From an uncultured Terriglobales bacterium (lineage in GTDB: Bacteria; Acidobacteriota; Terriglobia; Terriglobales; Acidobacteriaceae), in assembly GCA_955652395.1 (NCBI GenBank), contig CATPBJ010000087.1, forward strand, positions 17,172 through 81,171: a DNA stretch of 64,000 bases, read 5' to 3'. The notes below the pieces were generated by a model. That model saw only the letters and a program-made list of their open reading frames with translations. It did not search any database and was not told where the DNA came from. Shown one piece after another: positions 8,884 to 17,684 of the stretch. Each line of letters begins with the position of its first letter. Within the stretch, counting starts at the first letter, position 1. The translations under genes were made by a program, and so were the position numbers.

Positions 8884-9447
8884 ATGATCACCGTAGTTTC
8901 CGGCCTGCCCCGTTCGGGCACTTCGCTCATGATGCAGATGCTGGGCGCGGGCGGCATGCCCATTCTCTCCGACGGCGAACGCCGGGCTGACGTGGACAAC
9001 CCGCGAGGCTATCTGGAGTGGGAGCGCATCAAGCAACTGCCCAAAGATCCTGCCTCCATTGCCGAAGCGGAGGGCAAGGCGGTGAAAGTGATCTCCCAGC
9101 TTCTGCTCTCGCTTCCTCCGCAGCATGAATACCGTGTCATCTTCATGCAGCGGCCTTTGCCCGAAGTGATGGCGTCACAGGACGAGATGCTGAGGCGGCG
9201 CGGGAATTTTGATCCGGGCGAAGACCATTCCGTGGTGGCGAGGGCGTTTCAGGACCACCTGTCCGACGTCTACGCCTGGCTCCATGGCAAAGCCCATGTG
9301 CGGGTGAGTCGAGTGCAGTACCATGCCGTCTTGCGCGCGCCTAAAGAGACGGCAGAGACAGTTGCGAGGTTCTTGGAAGTCCCGCTGGACGTGGAAGCCA
9401 TGGTGCGGCAGGTGGACGGGAGCTTGTACCGGCAGCGCCGCAAGTAG
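8884..9447 (+). CDS. Sulfotransferase-like P-loop protein
   Basis: 187 residues beginning MITVVSGLPRSGTSLMMQML, the PAPS-binding loop pattern of bacterial sulfotransferase-family proteins, with a second typical element VIFMQRPLPEVMASQDEML about 95 residues on. At 187 residues it is shorter than many sulfotransferases (250-300), but small family members of this kind are common. The acceptor is unknown, and a non-catalytic nucleotide-binding role is possible. It is a single gene, divergent from the Tat protein and convergent with the ORF6N pseudogene. Confidence 0.8.
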   Translation: MITVVSGLPRSGTSLMMQMLGAGGMPILSDGERRADVDNPRGYLEWERIKQLPKDPASIAEAEGKAVKVISQLLLSLPPQHEYRVIFMQRPLPEVMASQDEMLRRRGNFDPGEDHSVVARAFQDHLSDVYAWLHGKAHVRVSRVQYHAVLRAPKETAETVARFLEVPLDVEAMVRQVDGSLYRQRRK

Positions 9448-9489
9448 GCTTGTGTGGCTGCGGGCGACCCGCCCACGATCGGCCAGGAA

Positions 9490-10030
9490 TCAGCCTTTAC
9501 CAGGTGGCAACTGAAAGCCGATCTTACGCTTCGAGGGTCCCTCGGGAACCATCAGTTCTTTGATGGCTTCCATGATGTCCTGAATCGCGGAGTCGTGGGT
9601 TTCCAGACGGCGATCCAGCTCGTTTATCTTGGCCGCGAGCTGGCGGTTCTTCGCCAGCATCTCGCGCATGCGCACGAAGGCGCGGACGACGAATACACTC
9701 ATCTCGATCGCCCGCTTGGAGTTGAGCACAGTCGCAGCCATAATCGCGCCGTGCTCAGTGAAGGCGTAGGGTGGGTAGCGGCGCCCGCCGCGTCCTTTCT
9801 TTGAGATCACAATTTGTGATCTCAAAGCTTCGTCCTCCTTGACCGTAAGATGGAACATGAAATCTACCGGAAACCGTTCTTGGTTGCGCTTAACCTGCTG
9901 ATTCACTCAACTGTCTGACGGGGACGCCATAGAGCTCGGCGAGGTCGCGATCCAGGATGACCCTCTGGTGGCGGAGGATCAAGATCCGTGATTCAACGGG
10001 CACGGCGAGCGGTACCGGGCTCTTTGGCAT
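9490..10030 (-). pseudogene. ORF6N/KilA-N-like DNA-binding protein gene, frameshifted
   Basis: The gene reads from an ATG at 10030 as a canonical ORF6N N-terminus (ESRILILRHQRVILDRDLAELYGVPVRQL) but then hits TAA at 9890-9892. The family continuation, NQQVKRNQERFPVDFMFHLT then PPYAFTEHGAIMAATVLNS and a C-terminal coiled coil (LAAKINELDRRLETHD), is in another frame from 9906 to 9490. The junction carries four extra bases, GTGA, between the Leu codon TTG and AAT-CAG-CAG, which explains the shift. ORF6N proteins are usually phage- or mobile-element-linked transcription factors. A 138-residue product from the GTG at 9906 could still be made. The gene contains one of three strong palindromes at this locus. 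Confidence 0.8.
9799..9827. repeat. 14-bp-arm palindrome inside the ORF6N coding region
   Basis: A perfect inverted repeat with one central base. The inner arms are TTGAGATCACAA and TTGTGATCTCAA (9801-9825), and the match extends two more base pairs on each side. It lies in coding sequence, where it encodes LRSQIVISK. Sister palindromes lie upstream of the gene. Confidence 0.9.
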
Positions 10031-10058
10031 GAAGCGCGGAAAGAGTTCGATCCTCTCT

Positions 10059-10083
10059 TTGAGGTTGCAATTTGCAACCTCAA
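10059..10083. repeat. 12-bp-arm palindrome upstream of ORF6N gene (copy A)
   Basis: Perfect inverted repeat: arms TTGAGGTTGCAA and TTGCAACCTCAA around one central T. It sits 28 nt upstream of the ORF6N ATG. It has the same outer TTGAG and central AA-T-TT as the in-gene palindrome but a different middle (GTTGC instead of ATCAC). It is a candidate operator or 5'-UTR hairpin. Confidence 0.9.
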
Positions 10084-10100
10084 GATTTGGATGCTGTACG

Positions 10101-10129
10101 GTTTGAGGTCACAATTTGTGATCTCAAAC
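10101..10129. repeat. 14-bp-arm palindrome upstream of ORF6N gene (copy B)
   Basis: Arms GTTTGAGGTCACAA and TTGTGATCTCAAAC around one central T, with a single G/T mismatch that would pair as G-U in RNA. It is nearly identical to the palindrome inside the gene and lies about 70 nt upstream of the ATG, in the spacer to the mutase gene. Confidence 0.9.
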
Positions 10130-10211
10130 CATCATCCGTTCCGCAAGCTGCCGAGTCGGCGCAACCGGGGCGAGGGCCCGCCCCACACAGTTAAATTACC
10201 CACAGAACCAA

Positions 10212-12011
10212 CTATGTGATGCTGACTTCAGTGTAGGTTCCGAACACTTCGCGCAGCGCTTCGCAGACTTCGCCCACGGTAGCATAGGCTCGCACCGCGT
10301 CCACGATGTAGGGCATGGTGTTCGCAGGCGAAATCTCTCCGTTCGCGGACGACCGCGGCTCCTGGGCCGCGACCTTTTTCAATGCTTCCAGCCGCCGTTG
10401 CACTTCTTCGTTCGAGCGTCGTGCGCGCAAAGCTTTCAGCTTCGCCGATTGCTGCCGGGCCACGCTTTCGTCGATGTACAGAGTGTGTGGCGGCTCTTCC
10501 TCGATGACAAATTCGTTGGCGCCCACGATGATCTTTTCCTTAGCTTCGGCGGCGCGCTGGTATTGGTATGACGCTTCCGCGACTTCTTTCTGGGGATAGC
10601 CGCGCTCGATGGCTTTGACCATGCCGCCCATCGCGTCCAGCTTTCCGAAGTAGTCGAAAGCGCCTTTTTCCATTCGGAGCGTCAAGGTTTCGAGAAAATA
10701 TGACCCTCCGAGAGGATCGGCCGTCTGCGTCACTCCTGATTCGTAGGCGATGATCTGCTGGGTGCGTAGCGCGATGCGCGCCGCTTCTTCAGTGGGCAGG
10801 GCAAAAGCTTCGTCGTAGGAGTCCGTGTGCAGCGACTGGGTTCCACCCAGCACCGCAGCCAGGGCCTGCAGGGCCACGCGGGCGACGTTGGTCATGGGTT
10901 GCTGCGCGGTAAGCGAGACACCCGCCGTCTGGGTGTGGAAGCGAAGCAACCAGCTGCGCTGGTTCTTGGCCTGGAAACGGTCTTTCATCACCTGATACCA
11001 GATCTTGCGGGCCGCTCGATATTTCGCGATTTCTTCAAAGAAGTCGCTGTGGGCATTGAAGAAAAAGCTGAGCCGTGGGCCAAAGTCGTCCACATCCAGC
11101 CCGCGCCTCTGCGCCCACTCCACGTACTCGACGCCGTCATACAGAGTGAAAGCCAGTTCCTGCAAAGCGGTCGAGCCCGCCTCGCGAATGTGGTATCCGC
11201 TGATGGAAATGGTGTTGAACTTCGGGGTAAACCTGGAACCGAACTCGAAGGTGTCCACCACCAGGCGCATCGAAGGCGCCGGGGGATAGATGTATTCCTT
11301 TTGCGCGATGTATTCCTTCAGGATGTCGTTCTGCAGCGTGCCGGAAATCTTCTTCCAGTCTGCGCCCTGTTTTTCGGCAACCACCAGGTACATCGCCCAC
11401 AGCACCGACGCGGGCGAGTTGATGGTCATCGAGACCGTGGTCTTTTCCAGATCGATGCCGCCGAAGAGAATCTCCATGTCCTCGAGGGAATCGATGGCGA
11501 CGCCGCACTTGCCCACCTCGCCTTCGCTCGCGGGATGATCGGAGTCGTAACCCATGAGCGTGGGGAGATCGAAGGCCACCGACAGTCCACTGCCGCCGCT
11601 CTCCAGCAAGTACTGGTAACGCTGGTTGGTTTCTTCCGGCGAGGCGAAGCCGGAGAATTGCCGCATGGTGAAAAGCTTGCCGCGGTATCCGCTGGCGTGA
11701 ATGCCGCGTGTGAACGGTGGCTGTCCGGTATAGCCCAGATATTTTTCCGCGCTCCAGTCTTCGGGCAGATCGGCAGGGGTATAGAGACGGCGTACCGGAG
11801 TGCCGGAAATGGTGGTGAAGCGGGCATGGCCGTGCTCGTCGCGATTGATTCCGGTGGGCGCGCCAATCGGTTTCTCGGGCGCTTTCTCCAGAGTAGGCAG
11901 GAGGGTTTTTTCCGCCCACTCTTTTTCGCCCTCAGGGGGATGTCGCCCGTCGAACACGTCGGCGATCGGGTTTTCCGCGAATTGCGGCTTGGAAGGCTTC
12001 TTCTCGGGCAT
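10212..12011 (-). CDS. mcmA: Acyl-CoA mutase large subunit (methylmalonyl-/isobutyryl-CoA mutase type)
   Basis: 599 residues forming the substrate-binding barrel of B12 acyl-CoA mutases, without the C-terminal cobalamin domain, which is separately encoded at 6512-6931. Family text includes [71 protein letters not shown] and [15 protein letters not shown]. The enzyme isomerises branched and linear acyl-CoAs, normally methylmalonyl- to succinyl-CoA. Residue 119, in FTMRQFSGF, is Phe where methylmalonyl-CoA mutases have the catalytic Tyr; isobutyryl-CoA mutases also have Phe there. The ATG at 12011 begins a basic, low-complexity leader of about 50 residues ahead of the conserved region. No MeaB/ArgK chaperone or epimerase is in the window. 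Confidence 0.92.
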   Translation of the reverse strand: MPEKKPSKPQFAENPIADVFDGRHPPEGEKEWAEKTLLPTLEKAPEKPIGAPTGINRDEHGHARFTTISGTPVRRLYTPADLPEDWSAEKYLGYTGQPPFTRGIHASGYRGKLFTMRQFSGFASPEETNQRYQYLLESGGSGLSVAFDLPTLMGYDSDHPASEGEVGKCGVAIDSLEDMEILFGGIDLEKTTVSMTINSPASVLWAMYLVVAEKQGADWKKISGTLQNDILKEYIAQKEYIYPPAPSMRLVVDTFEFGSRFTPKFNTISISGYHIREAGSTALQELAFTLYDGVEYVEWAQRRGLDVDDFGPRLSFFFNAHSDFFEEIAKYRAARKIWYQVMKDRFQAKNQRSWLLRFHTQTAGVSLTAQQPMTNVARVALQALAAVLGGTQSLHTDSYDEAFALPTEEAARIALRTQQIIAYESGVTQTADPLGGSYFLETLTLRMEKGAFDYFGKLDAMGGMVKAIERGYPQKEVAEASYQYQRAAEAKEKIIVGANEFVIEEEPPHTLYIDESVARQQSAKLKALRARRSNEEVQRRLEALKKVAAQEPRSSANGEISPANTMPYIVDAVRAYATVGEVCEALREVFGTYTEVSIT

Positions 12012-12159
12012 AGCACCCCGCCTGCTTCCGATCATAGAAGAGGCTAGTGCGGGCGGCAAGGCACCGACGTGCATGAAGTAAACGGACCACGGGAGCCGCC
12101 CCCGGTTGCCCGGTCGAGTGACGACCAGTCTTGGGAAGGAAGCGCCTACCTTGAACTGG

Positions 12160-14574
12160 CTACGGTCCGACTACGGGAGGAGTGGCTGGACCTACGTCGT
12201 CGCTTTCGGTCTCGGGCTTCGGCACGCCGGGAGGCAGTACGTTTGCCTTTGTACGTCCGCTGCCGTCGTCGCCCAAGGGCCGAGTCCTTACCGTCACTCC
12301 TGATTGTTTTCGCAATTCCTTCAAAATATCCTGCCGGTCGTGGCCGGCATACTCGCGGGCAAAACGGGTGAGTGCCTCGGTCAGGATATCGTGGTGATGC
12401 AGCGTCTCCAGACCTGGCTCGCGAGTGATGTTCAGCCACAAGCGGTGCACTAGGTGAACGTCTTCGGTTTTCAGCGAAGGCGTATGCGGACCGATGTGGA
12501 AGGTGTCCACCTTGAGATCAGGGTAGACCACCTGGAAAATGAATTGCCGCCTGGGCTCGGGCATCGCTTCCCAGGCATGGCCGAGATAGAACGCCTGTTC
12601 CTGTGCGGTCATTTTGCTCGAGAGTCCTGAGACCACGGCCGAAGCTTCCAGATTGTTGGCGGTTTGCACAATCGCGGACCAGGGGTCGCGGGCGGGCACC
12701 ACAAGCAGAGAAACGTGTTTGCCAAAGCCTTCGGCCACTGATACGGCACGCGTAAACAGCTGCTGCTCGTAGTCGCTGAAAATTTGCTCAGTGGAGAGAT
12801 CGTAGGCGGCTGTGCCGAACTGGCTCACTCGAGCCGACATGACTACGATGTCCTGCTCCTTGGTGTCGATTCGCTCCAGCGCCCACTTCAGGTGGTTCAA
12901 GGTGTTGTAATCCCGGACCGTCACCATCACATTTCCGGGACGGATCCCCAGCCCTGAGCGCTCCACCGTGTCGCTTTGCAGTAGCTGGAAGTGTTCCTTC
13001 ATGTGCTGCTCGGCCAGGGCGTGTTTGCTCCGGTTGACGCGCTCGGAAACGGTGAAGATCAGGAAGAACGCACCTGCAAAACCGAGGCCGGCAACCGTGG
13101 CAATCGACTTGGTAAACAGATTCAGGATAGCGGTGCACAGCAGCACCAGGAAGACCGAGAAAAGTCCAACCGGCAGCTCATGGCCCGCGATCGTGATGTT
13201 CGGCGGGACCTTCCAGCCCCGCTCGCCCTTGTACTTGATGCGCAGCACCAGCATGGCCAGGCTGTTGAAGGTGAAGCTCCAGATCACTCCAAATGCGTAC
13301 GCCTCGCCCAGCAGATAGACGTTGCCGCGGCTCACCAGAATGGTGAACATCTGGAGGATTACAACCAGATTGACAATCCGGTAGGTGGTGCCGAATCGCG
13401 GATGCGGCTGCCGGAACCAGTCGGTGAGAACGCCATCTTCCGAAATGCGGTTGAGCACGCCGTTGGAACCGATGATGGCTGTATTGACCGCGCCCGACAG
13501 GATCAGGAAACCCACCACCACCACGAAGGCGCGGAAAGCCAGCCGCAGTAGCAGCGGGCCCCACTGATACATGGCGAGCCCGGCAATCAGGTTGTCTTTG
13601 TAAACCGGAACCCGCACCGAGTCCGGAATAATCATCACGAACAACAGCGCCGTGAGCCCGGTAAAGACGAAACTGTAAACCGCGATGATGATGGCCGCCC
13701 GCTTCAGGTTCTTCAGCTTGGGGTGCGCCAGCTCGCGGTTGACCTGGGCCAGTGATTCCTCGCCGCTCATGGCCAGCACGCAATGGCCAAAGGCAATCAG
13801 GATGCCGAGAATGGCGAACTTGGAGGCGAGACCGTGCGCTAGGTCGGTGTGCTTCAAAAAGCCCAGGGCTTCCTCGCTGAACTTCAGGCTATCGGCGGTG
13901 GGCAGGGGAACCGACTGGTATCCCTGCTTCAGAAGGGTGAGGGCGGACCAGCCGAGCAGGATGACCACCATGACCGTGGTGATCTGCATGACCCGTAGCG
14001 CCTTCTCGCTGGATTCCTGAATCCCTTTGGTGTTCTGCCACCAGAAGTAGATAGTCACGATCAGAGCAAATACCACGGACGTCCAGTTAACATCTACGTG
14101 GGGCGTCCCCTGAAAGATGTTGTGCATGGCTCGCGGGATCCAGCCATGGGAGTCGGCGGTGGCAAAGGTGTCATTGATCAGTCCGGCGATGTATTGCCCC
14201 GCGGAAACACCCGAAATCGGGCCGGTCAAGATGTAATCGAACATCAGCGCCGACACGCTGATCTTGGCTAGGGTCCCGCCCAGCGCCTCTTTGACTACGC
14301 GGTAGACGCCGCCGCGGACGAACATGGAACAACTTTCCACGTAAACCGCCCGTACCGCGAACGAGAACAGCATTACTCCCACGATGAACCAGGGGGCGGA
14401 TTTCCCGATGGCCTGCTCGGCGATACCGGCAGCATAAAACGCGGACGACCCCAAATCGTTCAACACAATGGCAGCCGCACGCCAGTAGGAGATGAAGGTC
14501 AGCATCACCGACGTCGCGACTACGATGCGAACGCGGCTACTGGTTGAGCCTCCGGGTTGTAAAGGAGATGCCAT
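12160..14574 (-). CDS. APC-family amino acid permease with C-terminal cytoplasmic domain
   Basis: 804 residues. The first 500 hold about a dozen hydrophobic helices with APC-type landmarks ([18 protein letters not shown] at the start, [34 protein letters not shown]). Residues about 520-804 are soluble, with no further helices. They include [21 protein letters not shown] and [31 protein letters not shown], reminiscent of universal-stress-like regulatory domains fused to APC transporters. It is probably an inner-membrane cation- or proton-coupled amino acid carrier; the substrate is unknown. It is a single gene with a 148-nt spacer to the mutase and about 290 nt to the divergent lnt. Confidence 0.85.
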   Translation of the reverse strand: MASPLQPGGSTSSRVRIVVATSVMLTFISYWRAAAIVLNDLGSSAFYAAGIAEQAIGKSAPWFIVGVMLFSFAVRAVYVESCSMFVRGGVYRVVKEALGGTLAKISVSALMFDYILTGPISGVSAGQYIAGLINDTFATADSHGWIPRAMHNIFQGTPHVDVNWTSVVFALIVTIYFWWQNTKGIQESSEKALRVMQITTVMVVILLGWSALTLLKQGYQSVPLPTADSLKFSEEALGFLKHTDLAHGLASKFAILGILIAFGHCVLAMSGEESLAQVNRELAHPKLKNLKRAAIIIAVYSFVFTGLTALLFVMIIPDSVRVPVYKDNLIAGLAMYQWGPLLLRLAFRAFVVVVGFLILSGAVNTAIIGSNGVLNRISEDGVLTDWFRQPHPRFGTTYRIVNLVVILQMFTILVSRGNVYLLGEAYAFGVIWSFTFNSLAMLVLRIKYKGERGWKVPPNITIAGHELPVGLFSVFLVLLCTAILNLFTKSIATVAGLGFAGAFFLIFTVSERVNRSKHALAEQHMKEHFQLLQSDTVERSGLGIRPGNVMVTVRDYNTLNHLKWALERIDTKEQDIVVMSARVSQFGTAAYDLSTEQIFSDYEQQLFTRAVSVAEGFGKHVSLLVVPARDPWSAIVQTANNLEASAVVSGLSSKMTAQEQAFYLGHAWEAMPEPRRQFIFQVVYPDLKVDTFHIGPHTPSLKTEDVHLVHRLWLNITREPGLETLHHHDILTEALTRFAREYAGHDRQDILKELRKQSGVTVRTRPLGDDGSGRTKANVLPPGVPKPETESDDVGPATPPVVGP

Positions 14575-14864
14575 TGCGAGGCGGGCTAGCCGATACGCGC
14601 ACCGGAATTGCCACGGTCTAGCGGCGACTCGATAACTCTATCGTCGGCGTCGCCCTGGACCGGCACAATCGCCGGGCTGAGCGCTCCCGTGGTGCATAAG
14701 AACTTTAGCAGAAGAATTCTATTCCTGAGGAGAGGCCCCATGGGCGCCACACATGTTAGCCCATAGTAGGAATGACGGACAGATCGAAAAATCGAATATG
14801 CCGGATCGGCGCCTTCGCGAAATTGATATCTGCGGCATTTTGTTATGCTTGCCGAGTGTTGCGC

Positions 14865-16517
14865 ATGCACAAGAGCGCGTGGCTGCTGGTTCTGCTCTCG
14901 GCCGGCCTGCAGATTGTAATCTTCCCTCTGCCCGATCTGTATTTTCTGGGCTGGGCTGCTGTGGCTCCGTTGCTGGTTGCCCTGCTGCGGGCGCGAGAAC
15001 CAGATACCTTGCAGCTCCTGGCAGGCGTCAAGCTGCTGCCGGCAAACCCGGGTCAAGCCTTCCTTCTGGCCTACACCTGCGGCATTCTCTGGTATGCGGG
15101 AACCTGCTACTGGATCTACAACACCATGCGGCAGTATGGGGGCGTGGGTACGCTCGCCGCCCTCGGACTGCTGATTCTTTTCTGCCTGTATCTTGCCCTC
15201 TATCATGGCATCTTCGGCTTGCTGATCAGCCTGCTGGCAAGCCGAACCGACGGCGTGGGGAGAAATCCCTTCAGCCGCCGGGCTCTTCTTCTGGCCCCGT
15301 TTGCCTGGGTCGCGGTGGAACTAGCCCGCACTCGCATAACCGGATTTCCCTGGAACCTGTTAGGCATCAGCCAGGTGGACAACCTCCCTCTTACCCACAT
15401 TGCCACCGTGACCGGCGTGTACGGGCTGTCTTTCGAACTTATGATCGTGAATACGGGGCTGGCTGCCGCTTTCGTAATTCGCGCGGAGAGGGGTCAGCGC
15501 AGCAAACGCAAGCCGCTCCTGCTGGCGACAAGCGCCGCAGTCATCGTGCTGCAAGCCGGAAGATTGATCAGTCCGCCCGCTCTGCCCACGGACCACATCG
15601 CCCGTCTGGTGCAGCAGAACATTCCAGTTCTGCAGGGAAGCGACTGGACCAAGGAATATTTCGAGGGCACGCTGCGGGATTTGAGCTCGGTCAGTCTGCA
15701 TACTTCCAGCTTGAACGGCTCCTGGCAAGATCAAGCGAATCCGGGTTCGCCTCGGTCGGTGCGCCCTGATCTGATTGTCTGGCCGGAGTCTCCAGCGCCG
15801 TTCTACACCACCGATCCCGCATTTCGAGAGACCGTCAGCAACATCGCTCGCGAATCCCAAACCTGGATGCTGGTGGGAAGCCTTGGCATTCGCAATGCCG
15901 GCGAAACGCCAGGTCGCGCCACTCAACTCTACAACTCCGGAACTCTGGTCAGCCCAGCCGGTGAGTGGGTCGGACGGTACGACAAGATGCACCTGGTTCC
16001 GTTCGGCGAGTATGTCCCTTTCAAGCGGGTGTTCGGCTTCGCCGGCGGCCTGACCCAGGAAGTTGGCGATTTCTCGCCGGGCACCTCGCGGGCGCCGCTT
16101 CAGGCCGGGAGCAAGCTTGGCGTCTTCATCTGTTACGAATCTATCTTCCCCGATGAGATCCGTCAGCTCGCGGCCAATGGTGCCCAGGTCTTTGTGAATA
16201 TTTCGAATGACGGCTGGTACGGAGACAGCGGAGCCTACGCCCAGCACCTGAAACAGGCCCGCATGCGCGCCGTGGAAAATGACCGTTGGCTGCTGCGTGA
16301 TACCAACACTGGAGTGACCGCATCGATCGATCCTTACGGGCGAGTTGTGTCCATCATTCCCCGCAAGGTACGGGCTGCTCTCGAGGCCCCCTACGCCCTC
16401 ACCAACGTAACCACGTTCTACACCCGTCACGGCGACTGGTTCGCTTACCTGTGTGCGATAATTTCTGCTGCGGGCCTGTTGCTCAATTTCCGGTTCCGCG
16501 CAAGGGCAGAACCTTAA
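14865..16517 (+). CDS. lnt: Apolipoprotein N-acyltransferase
   Basis: 550-residue inner-membrane enzyme that adds the third acyl chain to lipoproteins. Five or six N-terminal helices are followed by the periplasmic nitrilase-like domain with the catalytic triad visible: Glu308 in WPESPAPF, Lys374 in YDKMHLVPFGEYVPF and Cys423 in VFICYESIFPDE. The ATG at 14865 places the first helix (LLVLLSAGLQIVIF) directly after a short basic start; the frame is open 93 nt further upstream. The stop is 2 nt before the prfB start, so the two genes are probably co-transcribed. Confidence 0.93.
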   Translation: MHKSAWLLVLLSAGLQIVIFPLPDLYFLGWAAVAPLLVALLRAREPDTLQLLAGVKLLPANPGQAFLLAYTCGILWYAGTCYWIYNTMRQYGGVGTLAALGLLILFCLYLALYHGIFGLLISLLASRTDGVGRNPFSRRALLLAPFAWVAVELARTRITGFPWNLLGISQVDNLPLTHIATVTGVYGLSFELMIVNTGLAAAFVIRAERGQRSKRKPLLLATSAAVIVLQAGRLISPPALPTDHIARLVQQNIPVLQGSDWTKEYFEGTLRDLSSVSLHTSSLNGSWQDQANPGSPRSVRPDLIVWPESPAPFYTTDPAFRETVSNIARESQTWMLVGSLGIRNAGETPGRATQLYNSGTLVSPAGEWVGRYDKMHLVPFGEYVPFKRVFGFAGGLTQEVGDFSPGTSRAPLQAGSKLGVFICYESIFPDEIRQLAANGAQVFVNISNDGWYGDSGAYAQHLKQARMRAVENDRWLLRDTNTGVTASIDPYGRVVSIIPRKVRAALEAPYALTNVTTFYTRHGDWFAYLCAIISAAGLLLNFRFRARAEP

Positions 16518-16519
16518 TC

Positions 16520-17645
16520 ATGAATGAAGAGCTTGAACACGAATACGCGGGTCTGAAGGACCAAGTCCGTGATCTCCGGGAGTACCTTTGACGCCGGCAA
16601 GCTTCGTGCACAGCTAGCGGAAATCGAGAAGCAGGCTGCTGACCCAGGTCTTTGGTCGAATCCACAAAAGTCTCAGCAGGTCATGCGGCAGAAAAAACGC
16701 CTGGAAAACGTGCTGGCGACCGAGGTTGACCTGGTGCGACGCGGTGACGACATATCCGCCTATTTCGATCTGGGCCGCGAAGGGGAAAGCGTCGAAGCCG
16801 ATCTGCGGCGCGAGATTGACTCGCTGCGGAACCTGGTCGACCGGCTCGAGACCGAGAGCCTGCTGTCCGGCGAAAACGATGCCCGGAATGCCATCGTGAC
16901 CATCCATCCCGGGGCGGGAGGAACGGAATCGCAGGACTGGGCCGACATGCTGCTGCGCATGTATCTTCGCTGGGCGGAACGACGCGGCTTCCAGACCGTT
17001 CTGTACGATTACCAGCCGGGTGAGGAAGCGGGACTGAAATCCGCGACTTTCGCTGTCAATGGCGAATACGGTTTTGGACTGCTGACCAGCGAAATCGGCG
17101 TCCACCGCCTGGTGCGCATTTCGCCCTTCGATCAGGCCAAGCGCCGACATACGTCGTTTGCCAGCGTTTTTGTTTCCCCTGAAATCGATGACAGCATTGA
17201 AATCGTGATCAAGCCGGAAGAGTTGCGCGTGGACACCTACCGTTCCAGCGGCAAGGGTGGACAGCACGTGAACACCACCGACTCGGCCGTGCGCATTACG
17301 CATCTTCCCACGGGCCTAGTGGCCAGCTGCCAGAACGAGCGTTCGCAGCACAAGAACCGGGAACGGGCCATGAGCATGCTGAAATCCAAGCTCTATGAAT
17401 ACGAGCTGGAGAAGAAACGCGAAGTCACTCGCAAGATTGAAGACTCCAAGCTCGACATCGACTTCGGTTCGCAGATTCGTTCGTACGTCTTGCAGCCTTA
17501 CCGCATGATCAAAGATCACCGCACGAAAATGGAAGTGGGCGACGTGGATCGGGTGCTCGATGGCGACATTGATCCCTTTATCCGCGCCTACCTGCGCATG
17601 CGGCGAGGGGAGAAGCAAGACGGAAATAAGCAGAACGGAAATTAG
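16520..17645 (+). CDS. prfB: Peptide chain release factor 2 (programmed +1 frameshift)
   Basis: RF2 terminates translation at UGA and UAA. The gene starts at ATG 16520 (MNEELEHEYAGLKDQVRDLR) and reads 23 codons to an in-frame TGA at 16589-16591. The rest continues in the +1 frame from GAC at 16590, giving about 374 residues. The shift site CTT-TGA-C with an upstream CGGGAG Shine-Dalgarno-like run is the classic autoregulatory RF2 element. Downstream are the RF2 anticodon-like SPF (ISPFDQAKRRHTSF) and the peptidyl-hydrolysis motif GGQ in SSGKGGQHVNTTDSAVRITH. The C-terminus ends with an unusual polar KQDGNKQNGN tail. It follows lnt by 2 nt. Confidence 0.97.
16577..16592 (+). promoter_or_regulatory. 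RF2 programmed +1 frameshift site
   Basis: CGGGAG (16577-16582) can pair with the anti-Shine-Dalgarno. It is followed after three bases by CTT-TGA-C, where the ribosome slips forward one base when RF2 is scarce. This is the known RF2 autoregulation arrangement, with the same 3-nt spacing as in E. coli. Confidence 0.95.
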
Positions 17646-17684
17646 TGTGAGGGGAATCAGCAAAAGCAGGAGGAGTTCGGCATT

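Noticed and set aside
14740..14766. Eight-codon ORF after a GAGGAG box (MGATHVSP) upstream of lnt
   Set aside because: Could be a leader peptide, but one good purine box by chance is likely, and it has no attenuator-like hairpins or codon bias after it.
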